64,000 nucleotides of DNA from Aristolochia californica. Taxonomy: Eukaryota; Streptophyta; Magnoliopsida; Piperales; Aristolochiaceae. The DNA lies in NCBI GenBank assembly GCA_029961685.1, contig JARWKL010000008.1, positions 25,555,119 to 25,619,118 of the forward strand. The letters run 5' to 3'. The position numbers and the translations under genes are program-made. Shown here in pieces: positions 15,136-25,980 of this stretch (positions are counted from its first letter, which is position 1; each line of letters begins with the position of its first letter). The notes beneath the pieces were generated by a model. The model was not told the origin of the DNA, ran no database searches, and saw only the letters and a program-made list of their open reading frames with translations.

Positions 15136-15258
15136 GGATATTTTACCAGAGCCAAACAACCACTTTTTGCCTATCCTTAAAAATCACAGATACTTTTTGG
15201 AATAATCTCTTTCAACATTTGAGTAGAAAAAATTAAATTCTCAAGTTAGCATGTAGTA
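15136..15258 (+). repeat. 123-bp remnant A unit
   Basis: The anchor at 15136 is followed only by the first part of a unit. Near 15220, CTCTTTCAACATTTG is joined to AGTAGAAAAAATTAAATTC, which belongs to the unit end. About 375 bp is missing. The next unit begins normally at 15259. Confidence 0.85.
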
Positions 15259-15748
15259 GGATATTTACCAGAGCCAAACAACCCACTCTTTCCCTATCCT
15301 TGCAAATAACAGATACTTTTTGGAATTATCTCTCTCAGCATTTGTGCATTTCCATTTTGGATGTTCGTTCAGATCCAAACTTGAGCTTGCACTATCCCAT
15401 TTTTCTCGTAAACAAAAAAGATATAAGGCAAATAGATCGCAACAAAATGAAAATTTTAGAGTTTATCAATGCAAAAAAATTGAAAACTAGAATAAATCAA
15501 AGTGAAGAAAATTATTTCACTCATTAAAAATGTACTCCAAAGTTTGGTTATCCATGTTTAGGAAATTCCACTAGTACAACCCCTAATAGCTTGGTGGAAT
15601 TTTATAGGAAAGAAACTTCTAACTGATCCTAACATGTTTTAAATGTGGTGGATATGCATGCCAGAAACATGTTGAGGATGCAAGTGACCAAACGATCCAA
15701 AAATTTCAAGGAGTATAAAAAATTAAATTCTCAAGTTAACGTGTGGTT

Positions 15749-16100
15749 GGATATTTACCAGAGCCAAACAGCCCACTTTTTGCGTATCCTTAAAAATTAC
15801 ATATACTTTTTGGAATTATCTCTCTCAGCATTTGTGCATTTCCATTTTGGATGTTCGAATTGTTTTTTTAGATCCAAACTTGAGTTTAAACTCTCCCATT
15901 TTTCTCGTATTTTTGGGAAATTCCACTAGTAAAACCATTAAAAGCTTGGTGGAATTTTATAAGAAAAAGATTTCTAATTGATCCTAACATGTTTTAAATA
16001 TGGATATGCATGCTTGAAACATGTTGAAGACAAAAATGACCTAATGACCCAAAACTTTCATGGAGTAGGAAAAATTAAATTCACAAGTTAACGTGCAGTG
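15749..16100 (+). repeat. Hybrid, deleted unit at the A/B boundary
   Basis: The first part is A-type: CCTTAAAAATTACAT follows the anchor region without the extra block. At about 15910 CATTTTTCTCGTA is joined to TTTTTGGGAAATTCC, losing about 150 bp. After the joint the sequence is B-type, with TAAGAAAAAGATTTCTAATTG and the TATGGATATGCATGC form lacking GTG. The subfamily switch therefore coincides with a deletion joint inside a single unit. Confidence 0.85.
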
Positions 16101-16816
16101 GGATATTTACCTGAGCCAAACAACCCACTTTTTGCCTTTTTACAAAAACCGGACCTAACAATCATAGATCATCGTAAATGTTTTGATCAATTAATGATGT
16201 GTAACGGCTATAATTTTTTTTAGAAATGACTAATAGTTTTGGAGACAACACTCAATTAAAAATGCCTTGCCCCCCCTTTTCCAATGATTACAAAACCTTA
16301 TATATAAAAAACTAAAAGAGTTTACAATCCTTAAAAATCACCTATACATTTTAGAATTATCTCTCTCAGCATTTGTGCATTTCCATTTCGGATGTTCAAT
16401 TTTTTTTCAAATCCAAACTTGAGTTTTCACTCTCCTATTTTTCACATAAACAAAAAGATAAGGCAAATTGATCACAACCAAATGAAAATTTTAGAGTTTT
16501 AAGTATGCAAAAAATTGAAAACTACAATAAAATTAGGTGAAGAAAATTATTTCATGCATAAAAAATGAACTACAAATTTTGTTATCCATGTTTGGGAAAT
16601 TCAACTTGTACAACCCCTAAAATCTAGGTGGAATTTTAAAAGAAAGAAATTTCTAATCATCCTAACATGTTCTAAATATGGATATGCATACCCGAAACAA
16701 GTTGAAGATGCTAGTGACCTAATGATCCAAAATTTCAAGGAGTAGGAAAAATTAAATTCTCAAGTTAACGTGCGGTGGGATATTTATCAGAGCTAAATAA
16801 ACCACTTTTTGCCTAT

Positions 16817-17025
16817 TTAAAAAAAGTGGACCAAATAATCATAGATCATCGTAAATGTTTTGATCAATTAATGATGTGTAATAGTTTTGATTTTTTTTAA
16901 ATGGCTTATGATTTAGAAGTCAACACTCAAGTAGAAACGCCTCCCCCCCCCCCCTCCCCCCCTCCCCCACCACTTTTCCAATGATTGCAAAACCTAATAT
17001 ATAAAAAAATAAAAGAGTTTAAAAT
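16817..17025 (+). repeat. Example of the B-specific extra block
   Basis: This segment sits between CCTAT (ending 16816) and CCTTAAAAATC (starting 17026), two motifs that touch directly in array A. It is 209 bp here because its C-rich tract is long. Its ends carry the direct repeat TTTA(C)A near the start and GTTTACA-like sequence near the end. No terminal inverted repeat is visible, so a standard DNA transposon is not supported. The block is in almost every unit of array B and absent from every intact unit of array A. Confidence 0.85.
16943..16969 (+). repeat. C-rich tract with single T interruptions
   Basis: Runs of 12, 7 and 5 C separated by single T bases, at the C-rich position of the B unit. 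The usual form in neighbouring units is 5-7 C followed by TTTTCC. Confidence 0.85.
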
Positions 17026-20000
17026 CCTTAAAAATCATAGATACTTTTTGGAATTATATCTTTCAACATTTGTGCATTTCCATTTTCGATGTTCAATTTT
17101 TTTTAAAATCCAAACTTGAGTTTTCCCTCCCCCATTTTTCATGTAAACAAAAAGATAAGGCAAATAGATCACAATGAATTGAAACTTTTAGAGTTTATGT
17201 ATGCAAAAAATTAAAAACTTTAATAAATGTTAGTGAAGAAAATTATTTAACGCACTAAAAATAAACTCCAAAGTTTTGTTATCCATATTTGGGAAATTCC
17301 ACTAGTACAACCCCTAAAAGCTTAGTGGAATTTTATAAGAAAGAGATTTCTAATTGATCCTAACATGTTTTAAATATAGATATGCATGCCTGAAACATGT
17401 TGAAGATACAAATGACCTAATGATCCAAAAATTTCAAAGAGTAGGAAAAATTAAATTTTCAAGTTAACGTGCGGTGGGATATTTATCAGAGCCAGAAAAC
17501 ACACTTTTCACCTTTTTACAAAAAGCGGATCTAACAATCATAGATCATAGTAAATTTTTTGATCGATTAATGATGTGTAATGGCTATATTTTTTGTTAGA
17601 AATAACTTATGGTTTTGGAGTCAACACTTAGTTAAAAATACCTCGGCCCCCTCTTCCGATGATTGCAAAACCCAATATATAAAAAACTAAAAGAGTTTAC
17701 AATCCTTAAAAATCACATATACTTTTTGGAATTATCTCTCTCAGCATTTGTGCATTTCCATTTTGGATGTTCAAATTTTTTTCAAATCCAAACTTGAGTT
17801 TTCACTCTCCAATTTTTCTCGTAAAGAAAAAGATATGGCAAAAAGATCACAACATAATGAAAGTTTTAGAGTTTATGTATGCAAAGAATTGAAAACTATA
17901 ATAAATGTAAGAGAAGAAAATTATTTCACACACTAAAAATGGACACCAAAGTTTTGTTATCCATGTTTGGGAAATTCCTATAGTTCAACCCCTAATAGCT
18001 TGGTGGAATATATAAGAAAGAGATTTCTAATTGATCCTAACATGTTTTAAATATGGATATGCATGCCTGAAACATGTTGAAGATGCAAATAACCTAATGA
18101 TCCAAAAATTTCAACGGGTAGGAAAATTTGAATTCTCAAGTTAACGTGCGGTGGGATATTTACTAGATCCAAACAACCCACTTTTTGCCTATTTAGAAAA
18201 AGTGGACCAAGCAATCATAGATAATCGTAAATGTTTTGATCAATTAATGATGTGTATTGGCTTTAATTTTTTTTAAATGACTTATGGTTTGGATTCAAGA
18301 CTCAGTTAAAAATACCTCACCCTCCCTTTTTCGATGATTGAAAAACCTAATATATAAAAAACTAAAAGAGTTTACAATCCTTAAAAATTACAGATAGTTT
18401 TTTTGGAATTATCTCTCTCAGCATTTATTCATTTCCATTTTGGATGTTCAATTTTTTTTCAAATCCAAACTTGAGTTTTCACTCTCCAATTTTTCTCATA
18501 AACAAAGTGATAAGGCAAATAGGTCACAAAAAAATAAAACATTTAGACTTTATGTATGCAAAAATTTGAAAACTATAATTAATGTAAGTGAAGAAAATTA
18601 TTTCAGGCACTAAAATTGAACACCAAAGTTTTGTTATCCATTTTTGGGAAATTCCACTAGTACCCCTCATAGCTTTGTGGAATTTTAAAAGAAAGAGATT
18701 TCTAATTGATCCTAACATGTTTTAAATATATATATGCATGACTGAAGCATGTTGAAGATGCAAATGACCTAATGATCCAAAAATTTGAAGTAGTAGAAAA
18801 AATTAAATTCTCAAGTTAATGTACGGTGGGATATTTACCATAACCAAACAACCCACTTTTTGCCTATTTACAAAAAACCGGACCTAACAATCAGAGATCA
18901 TCATAAATGTTTTGATCGATTAATGAAGTGTAACGGCTAAAATGTTTTCTAGAAATGACTTATTGTTTGCTAGTCAACAATCAGTTACTAGTGCCTCTCC
19001 CCCCCTTTTCTGATGACTGCAAAACCTAATCTATAAAAATCTCAAGGAGTTTACAATCCTTAAAAATCATAGATACTTTTTGGAATTATCTCTCTCAGCA
19101 TTTGTGCATTTCCATTTTGGGTGTTCAATTTTTTTTCAAATCCAAACTTAAGTTTTCACTCTCCAATTTTTTTCATAAACAAAAAATAAGGCTAATAATA
19201 GATCACTACAAAATGAAAATTTTAGAGTTTATGTATGCAAAAAAAAATGGAAAAATATAACAAATGTAAGGAAAGAAAATTATTTCACGCACTAAAAATG
19301 AACGCCAAAGGTTTTTTTATCCATGTTTGGCAAATTGCATAAGTACAACTCCTAATAGCTTGGTGGAATTTTATAAGAAATAGATTTCTAATTGATCCTA
19401 AAATGTTTTAAATATGGATATGCATGCCTGTAACATGTTGAAGATGCAAATGACCTATGATCCAAAAATTTCTAGGAGAAGGAAAAATTAAATTCTCAAG
19501 TTAACATGCGGTGGGATATTTACCAGAGCCAAACAACCCACTATTTGCCTATTTTACAAAAAACGAACCTAACAATCATAGATCATCAAAAAAATTTGAT
19601 TGATTAATGATGTGTAACGGAAAATTTTTTTGTTAGAAATGACTTATGGTTTGGGAGTCAACGCTCAGTAAAAATGGTCTCGCCCCTCATCTAGTGATTG
19701 CGAAACCCAATATATAAAAAACTAAAAATGTTTACAGTCCTTAAAATTCATAGATTCTTTTTGGAATTATCTCTCTCGTCATTTGTGCATTTCCATTTTG
19801 GTTGTTCAATTTTATTTCAAATCCAAACTTGAGTTTTAACTTTCCCATTTTTCTCATAAACAAAAAGTTAAGGCAAATAGATCAGAACAAAATCAAAATT
19901 TTTGAGTTTGTGTATGCAAAAAATTGAAAACTATAATAAATATAAGTGAAGAAAATTATTTCACGCACTAAAAATGAACACCAAAGTTTTGTTATCCATG

Positions 20001-20189
20001 TTTGGGAAATTCCACTAGTACAACCCCTAATAGCTTGGTGGAATTTTATAAGAAAGAGATTTCTAATTGATCCTAACATGTTTTAAATATGGATAAGTAT
20101 GCCTAAAACATGTTGAAGATGCAAGTGACCTAATGATCAAAAAATTTAGAGGAGTAGGAAAAATAGAATTCTCAAGTTAACGGGAGGGG

Positions 20190-21578
20190 GGATATTTACC
20201 AGAGCCCAACAACCTACCTTTTGCCTATTTAGAAAAGTGGTCTTAACAATCATAGATCATCGTAAATGATAGATATATTAATGATATGTAACGGCTATAA
20301 TTTTTGTTAGAAATGACTTATGGTTAGGGAGTCAACAATCAGTTAAAAATACCTCACCCCCCCCCCCCCCCCTCCCTTTCCCTCTTCCGGTGATTGCAAA
20401 ACCTAATATATAAAAAATTAAAAGAGTTTACAATCCTTAAAAATCACAAATAATTTTTGGAGTTTTCCCTCTCAGATTTTGTGCATTTCCATTTTGGATG
20501 TTCAATTTTTTTTCAAATCCAAACTTAAGTTTTCACTCTGCCCTTTTTTACGTAAACAAAAAGATAAGGCAAAAACATCACAACAAAATATAAATTTTAG
20601 AGTTTATGTATGCAAAAAATTGAAAACTATAATAAATGTAAGTAAAGAAAATTATTTCAGGCACTAAAAATGATCTCCAAAATTTGGTTATCCATGTTTG
20701 GGAAATTCCACTAGTACAGCCCCTAATAGCTTGGTGGAATTTTATAAGAAAGATATTTCTAATTGATCCTAACATGTTTTAAATATGGATATGCATGCCT
20801 GAAACTTGTTGAAGATGCAAATGTCCTAATGATCCAAAAATTTCAAGTAGTAGGAAAAATTAAATTCTCAAGTTAACGTGTTGTGGGATATTTACCAAGG
20901 CCAAACCCACTTTTTGCCAATTTGAAAAAAAGCGGACCAAAAAATCATAGATCATCGTACATGTTTTGATCGATTAATGATGTGTAACAGCTTTAATTTT
21001 TTTTATATGACTTTTGGCAGTCAACACTCAGTTAAAACTGCCTATCCTCCCCCCCCCCCCCCCCCCCCCCCCCCCTTTTCCGATGATTGCAAAACCTGAT
21101 ACATAAAAAACTAAAAGAGTTTACAATCCTTAAAAATCACAGATACCTTTCGGAATTATCTCTCTCAGCATTTGTGCCTTTCCATTTTGGATGTTCAATT
21201 TTTTTTCAAATCCAAACTCTAGTTTTCACTCTGCCATTTTTCACGTAAACAAAAAGATAAGGCAAAAACATCACAACAAAATATAAATTTTAGAGTTTAT
21301 GTATGCAAAAAATTGAAAACTAAAATAAATGTAAGTGAAGAAAATAATTTCAGGCACTAAAATTGATCTCCAAAATTTGGTTATCCATGTTTGGGAAATT
21401 CCACTAGTACAACCCCTAATAGCTTGGTGGAAATTTATAAGAAAGAGATTTCTAATTGATCCTAACATGTTTTAAATATGGATATGCATGCCTAAAACAT
21501 GTTGAAGATGCAAATGTCCTAATGATCCAAAAATTTCAAGTAGTAGGAAAAATTAAATTCTCAAGTGAACGTGTTGTG
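20190..21578 (+). repeat. Near-identical adjacent B units
   Basis: The two units anchored at 20190 and 20886 share private variants. GGCAAAAACATCACAAC appears at about 20568 and 21261, ATATAAATTTTAGAG follows in both, and TTGTGGGATATTTACCAAGG ends both (about 20881 and 21574). Period is about 693 bp. This is the best candidate in the window for a recent one-unit duplication. Confidence 0.8.
21049..21075 (+). repeat. Poly-C run of 27
   Basis: Uninterrupted C run at the C-rich position of the B unit, followed by TTTTCCGATGATTG. It is in the first unit after the near-duplicate joint. The adjacent units have only short runs. Confidence 0.9.
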
Positions 21579-24500
21579 GGATATTTACCAAGGCCAAACC
21601 CACTTTTTGTCAATTTAAAAAAAGCGGACCAAACAAGCATAGATCATCGTACATGTTATTTTTATTTGAAATGGCTTATTGTTTGGGAGTCAACAATCAG
21701 TTAAAAATGCCTTGTCCCCCCAATTCCGATGACTACAAAATCTAATATAGAAAAAATTAAAAGAGTTTAAAATCCTTAAAAATCATAGATAATTTTTGGA
21801 ATTATCTCTCTTTGAATTTGTGCATTTCCATTATGGATGTTCAATTTTTTTCAAATCCAAACTTGAGTTTTAACTCTCCCATTTTTCTCATAAACAAAAT
21901 GATAAGGCAAAAAGATCACAACCAAATGAAAATTTTAGAGTTTATGCAACCAAAAAATTGAAAACTATAATAAATGTAAGTGAAGAAAATTATTTCACGC
22001 ACTAAAAATGAACACCAAAGTTTTGTTATCTATTTTTGGGAAATTCCACTAGTACAACCCCTAATAGCGTGGTGGAATTTTATAAGAAAGAGATTTCAAA
22101 TTGATCCTAACATGTTTTAAATATGGATATGCGTGCCTAAAACATGTTGAACATGCATATGACCTAATGATCCAAAATTTTCAAGGAGTAGGAAAAAGTA
22201 ATTTCTCAAGTTTACGTGCGGTGGGATATTAACCATAGCCAAACAACCCACATTTTCCCTAATTACAAAAACCGGACCTAACAATCATAGATCATCGTAA
22301 ATGTTTAGATCAATAAATGATGTGTAATGACTATAATTTTTTTAGAAATGACTTATGGTTTGGGAGTGTGAACTCAGTTAAAAATGCCTCGTCCCCCCTT
22401 TTTCGATGATTCAAAAACCTAATATATTAAAAACTACAAGAGTTTACAATCCTTAAAAATCACAAATACACTTTGGAATTATTTCTCTCATCATTTGTGT
22501 ATTATAATTTAGGATGTTCAATTTTTTTTCAAATCCAAACTTTATTTTTTTTATCTCCCATTTTTCTCGTAAACAAAAAGATAAGGCAAATAGATCACAA
22601 CAAAATGAAAGTTTCAGAGTTTATGTGTGCAAAAAATTGAAAAAAATAATAAATGCATGTGAAGAAAATTATTTCACACACTAAAAATGAACTCCAAATT
22701 TTGTTATCCATGATGTGGAAATTCCAGTAGTACAACCCCTTATAGCTTGGTGGAATTTTATAAGGAAGAGATTTCTAATTGATCCCAACATGTTTTAAAT
22801 ATGGATATACATGCCTAAAAAATGTTGAAGATGCAAATGACCTAATGATCCAAAAATTTAAAGAAGTAGGAAAAATAAATTCTCAAGTTAATGTTCAGTG
22901 GGATATTTACCAGAGCCAAAAACTAACTTTTTGCCTATTTAAAAAAAGCGGACGTAACAATCATAGATCATCATAAATGTTTTGAATGATTAATGATGTG
23001 TAACTGCTATAATTTTTGTTAGAAATGACTTATGGTTTGGGAGTCAACACTCTATTTAAAATGCCTCGTCCCCCCTTGTCCGATGATTGCAAAACCTAAT
23101 ATATAATAAACTAAAAGAGTTTACTATCCATAAAAATCACAGATACTTTTTGGAATTATCACTCAAAGTATTTTTGCATTTCCTTTTTGGATGTTCAAGT
23201 TTTTTTCAAATCCAAACTTGAGTTTTTACTCTCCCTTTTTTCTCAGAAACTAAAAGATAAGGCGAATAGGTCACAACAAAAAGAAAATTTTAGAGTTTAT
23301 GTATGCAAAAAATTAAAAACTATAATAAATTTAAGTAAAGAAAATTATTTCACGCATTAAAAATGAACACCAAAGTTTTGTTATCCATGTTTGGGAAATT
23401 CCACTAGTACAACCCCTAATAGCTTGGTGGAATTTTATAAGAAAGATATGTCTAATTGATCCTACAATGTTTTAAATGTGGATATGCATGCCTGGAACAT
23501 GTTGAAGATGCGAATGACCTAATGATCGAAAAATTTTGAGGAATAAGAAAAATTAAATTCTCAAGTTAATGTGTAGTGGGATATTTACCAAAGCCAAACA
23601 TCCCACTTTTTGCCTATTTTACAAAAAGCGGATGTAACAATCATAGATCATCGTAAATGTTTTGATCAATTAATGATCTGTAATGGCAATAATTTTTTTT
23701 TAGAAATGACTTATGGTTTGGGAGTCAACACTTAGTTAAAAATGCATCGCCCCCCCTTTTTCGATGATTGCGAAACCTAATATATAAAAAGGTAAAAGAG
23801 TTTACAATCCTTAAAAATCACAAATACTTTTTGGAATTATCTCTCTCATCATTTGCGCATTTTCATTTTGGATGCTCAATTTTTTTTCAAATTCAAACCT
23901 CAGTTTTTACTCTCCCATTTTCTCGTAAACAAAAAGAAAAGGGAAATAGATCACAGCAAAATGAAAATTTTAGAGTTTATGTATGCAAAAAATTGAAAAC
24001 TATAATAAATTTAAGTGAATAAAATTATTTCACGCACTAAAAATGAACACCAAATTATTTTTATCCATTTTTGGGAAATTCCACTAGTACAACCCCTAAT
24101 AGCTTGGTGGAATTTTATAAGAAAGAGATTTCTAATTGATCCTAACATGTTTTAAATATGGATATGCATGTCTGGAACTTTTTGAAGATGAAAATGACCT
24201 AATGATCCAAAAATTTTGAGGTGTAGGAAAAATTAAATTCTCAAGTTAATGTGCGGTGGGATATTTACCAGAGCCAAACAACCCACTTTTTGCCTATTAA
24301 CAAAAAGGTGACCTAAAATTCGTATTTCATCAAAAATGTTTTGATCGATTAATCATGTGTAATGGCTATAATTTTTTTTAGAAACAACTTATGGTTTGGG
24401 AGTCAACCCTCAATTAAAACTGTCTCTCCCCCCCCCCCTCTCCCCTATTTTCTGAAGATTGCAAAACCTAATATATAAAAAAACTAAAAGAGTTTACAAT

Positions 24501-24645
24501 CCTTAAAAATCATAGATATTTTTTGAAATTATCTCTCTCAGAATTTGTGCATTTCCATTTTGGATGTTCAATTATTTTTCAAATCCAAACTTGAGTTTTC
24601 ACTCTCCCATTTTTCTTGTAAACAAAAAGATAAGGCAAATAGATT

Positions 24646-24650
24646 ACAAC
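24646..24650 (+). repeat. Left target-site duplication
   Basis: ACAAC next to the left end of the inserted element. In uninterrupted units the same position reads CACAACAAAATG. Confidence 0.75.
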
Positions 24651-24706
24651 TATCGGAAGATATGATCAAGCCCAAATGACCAAGGAAGGCCCAAAAAATG
24701 GGAAGA
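24651..24706 (+). repeat. Remnant of the 5' LTR
   Basis: Matches the start of the right-hand LTR: CGGAAGATATGATCAAGCCC, then ATGACCAAGGAAGGCCCA. After about 24700 the similarity stops, so most of the 5' LTR and the primer-binding site are gone. The expected terminal TG reads TA here. Confidence 0.75.
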
Positions 24707-24940
24707 TATATATTTAAAGATATATTCGCATTGGAAGAGTCAAAGGTCATGCTGGTATTATGTTGTATTGAAAATTCCGAATTTATGCCCATTCTTTTGC
24801 GTCACTTTTTGAGTTGATATATCAGAAAATATCTCACTTCTCCCATGTTTGAAGGCTTATTTATAAATATCTTTTATTTGGGCTTATGGCTACATCTATG
24901 ATATTTGGTTCAAACTGGGATCATTGCCATTACCTCCCAG

Positions 24941-24952
24941 CTTGAGGGGGAG
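24941..24952 (+). other. Upstream polypurine-tract-like motif
   Basis: CTTGAGGGGGAG, the same motif that precedes the 3' LTR at 25524, occurs here about 580 bp earlier and is not followed by an LTR start. It may be a second 3'-end copy captured during deletion or nested recombination. Confidence 0.6.
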
Positions 24953-25523
24953 AAGTAGAAGTACAAGAAAGAGGTACTTTATTTTTTATATGTTGTGAAT
25001 ATGTTTATGTGATAGAAATATTCAAGAAAGGGGGAGCACAAAAGATTAAGTTTGTGCATCAAAGAAGAAATTTTTATATCGGATTATTTCATGGGTTCTT
25101 TTGCAAAGTTTATTATTTTGTTCGTGTTATATGTGTTGGAAGATCGTCGTGTTATATACAGTTGCTGCTATCTATGTTATCCCCTTGTAATGGCTTTTAT
25201 GTCACCTACCACTTGAGAGTCGTTGTCCTGTGGAGGGACACGATGGTGGACACTTCAAAGAAATGCCGATAGACACACTACCGATAGCAGTGGAGTGTGC
25301 CCTATATTCAGCATTAAGACTGGAGTATGAAGCAATGGCTTATTGGCTAGTAGTGATTTTTACTCTCACTTATAATGCCGCAGGGCCTCATGGAAGGACG
25401 CAACAACGTGAGGCGAAGTATTGGAAGATGAAGGCATATTGGAAGATGTACCATTTTATACAAAAATATTTTATACATCATTTGCAGCAAGCTGGGAGTT
25501 CATGTTGTTCTCTCACCCCATGC
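24953..25523 (+). other. Unassigned interior of the retroelement
   Basis: Sequence less AT-rich than the satellite, containing a GTGGAGGGACACGATGGTGG segment and repeated TATTGGAAGATG near 25430-25450. Two overlapping open frames of under 110 codons (25009-25272 and 25230-25547) show no motif I recognise. I consider this decayed internal or captured sequence. Confidence 0.5.
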
Positions 25524-25534
25524 TTGAGGGGGAG
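25524..25534 (+). other. Polypurine tract of the retroelement
   Basis: TTGAGGGGGAG lies immediately before the LTR start at 25535. This is the plus-strand primer position expected next to a 3' LTR and fits plant Copia elements. Confidence 0.8.
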
Positions 25535-25975
25535 GGTCGGAAGATAAGATCAAGCCCAAACGACCAAGGAAGGCCTACATATGTAAGATTATTATAAGAT
25601 GGGCCACATGACCAAGGAAGGCCCACAAGATGGGCCCAAGCCCATAAGAAGTAGGACCCACAAGGATTACAAAGAGCTGGCATCCTTATCACTTCAGTTG
25701 GAAGATCAAGAAGGACTCACAAAAGTATCTTTATCTTATGGTCACGACCAAGAAGATTTTTAGTTTAACTTATATTTTCCTTTTATCAATATTGAGTTAC
25801 CTAATTATGTTAGGACTTACCTTAAGTGTTAGAGTTTGGGTGTAATTGGGACAAGGGTAGTTTTATTGTAATTTGACTCCACTACCTTCCTCTAATATAA
25901 ATAGAGGTTCATGTACTCTGATTACAACAAGTTATTGATGTCAATGAAGTATTTCACTTTTCCATAAATTCAACA
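25535..25975 (+). repeat. 3' LTR of the Copia-like element
   Basis: About 441 bp, from GGTCGGAAGATAAGATC to CATAAATTCAACA. The end is canonical CA, while the start reads GG where TG is expected. It contains a repeated GACCAAGGAAGGCC motif (near 25560 and 25608), a TATA box at 25896 and a putative downstream transcript start. It is followed directly by the ATAAC target duplication. Confidence 0.85.
25896..25904 (+). promoter_or_regulatory. LTR TATA box
   Basis: TATAAATAG lies 72 bp before the LTR end, where a plant LTR core promoter is expected. Whether it is active in a satellite context is unknown. Confidence 0.65.
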
Positions 25976-25980
25976 ATAAC
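25976..25980 (+). repeat. Right target-site duplication
   Basis: ATAAC follows the LTR end and is then followed by AAAATGAAAATTTTAGAG, the normal continuation of the unit. It differs at one base from the left copy. Confidence 0.75.

Larger units (their letters stand above)
1..16100 (+). repeat. Satellite array A, about 499-bp units
   Basis: Head-to-tail tandem array in one orientation. I used the GGATATTTACCAGAGCC motif as unit anchor. Anchors lie at about 1, 499, 1001, 1502, 2000, 2499, 2993, 3492, 3991, 4425, 4926, 5424, 5927, 6426, 6926, 7425, 7926, 8289, 8790, 9289, 9787, 10286, 11183, 11680, 12177, 12676, 13174, 13672, 14174, 14669, 15136, 15259 and 15749, so the intact period is 494-503 bp. 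Diagnostic A-type positions are CCTATCCTTAAAAATC with no extra block, AGGAAAGAGACTTCTAACTG, and ATGTGGTGGATATGCATGCC. Units differ by scattered substitutions and single-base changes in A and T runs. The window starts inside the array, so its left limit is not seen. No gene, RNA gene or mobile element is visible in this stretch. I do not recognise the family by name. Confidence 0.97.
16101..24650 (+). repeat. Satellite array B, first segment, about 685-bp units
   Basis: Tandem units in the same orientation as array A. Anchors (GGATATT) lie at about 16101, 16778, 17477, 18154, 18829, 19514, 20190, 20886, 21579, 22224, 22901, 23579 and 24259, giving spacings of 645-699 bp. Each unit contains the whole A-like core plus an extra block of about 190-210 bp. 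That block contains GACCTAACAATCATAGATC, TTTTGATCGATTAATGATG, ATGACTTATGGTTTGGGAG, a C-rich tract and CCTAATATATAAAAAACT. Units here mostly have CTCTCTCAGCATTTGTGC and TTGGTGGAATTTTATAAG. The last unit is interrupted at 24650 by a retroelement. Confidence 0.97.
24651..25975 (+). mobile_element. Internally deleted Copia-like LTR retroelement
   Basis: A 1325-bp insertion interrupts a B unit exactly between GATTACAAC and AAAATGAAAATT, which are contiguous in other units. It is flanked by ACAAC (24646-24650) and ATAAC (25976-25980), a 5-bp target duplication with one change. Its right end is a full LTR of about 441 bp preceded by the polypurine tract GAGGGGGAG. Its left end keeps only the first 50-60 bp of the matching LTR, with TATCGGAAGATATGATCAAG corresponding to GGTCGGAAGATAAGATCAAG. 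The interior is under 1 kb and I see no gag, protease, integrase or reverse transcriptase motifs, so it is non-autonomous or a decayed deletion derivative. Assignment to Copia rests on polypurine-tract style only. Confidence 0.85.

Noticed and set aside
396..15929. Recurring open frames of about 60-110 codons with similar peptides (for example 9779-10042 and 10278-10541)
   Set aside because: They recur once per satellite unit at the same phase, drift in frame and length between units, and lack any domain. They reflect the monomer sequence, not a protein family under selection.
16817..17025. Extra block of B units as a MITE or SINE
   Set aside because: No terminal inverted repeats, no convincing target duplication in array A, no RNA polymerase III A or B box and no poly-A tail. 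It always occurs at the same place in the unit.
21464..21503. CENP-B box or known centromere motif
   Set aside because: The paired AACATGTT/GCATGC palindromes do not match the TTCG-A--CGGG core of the CENP-B box. A centromeric role cannot be inferred from sequence alone.
25009..25547. Protein-coding gene inside the 1.3-kb retroelement
   Set aside because: Only two short overlapping frames with no recognisable motif, ending within the polypurine tract and LTR region.
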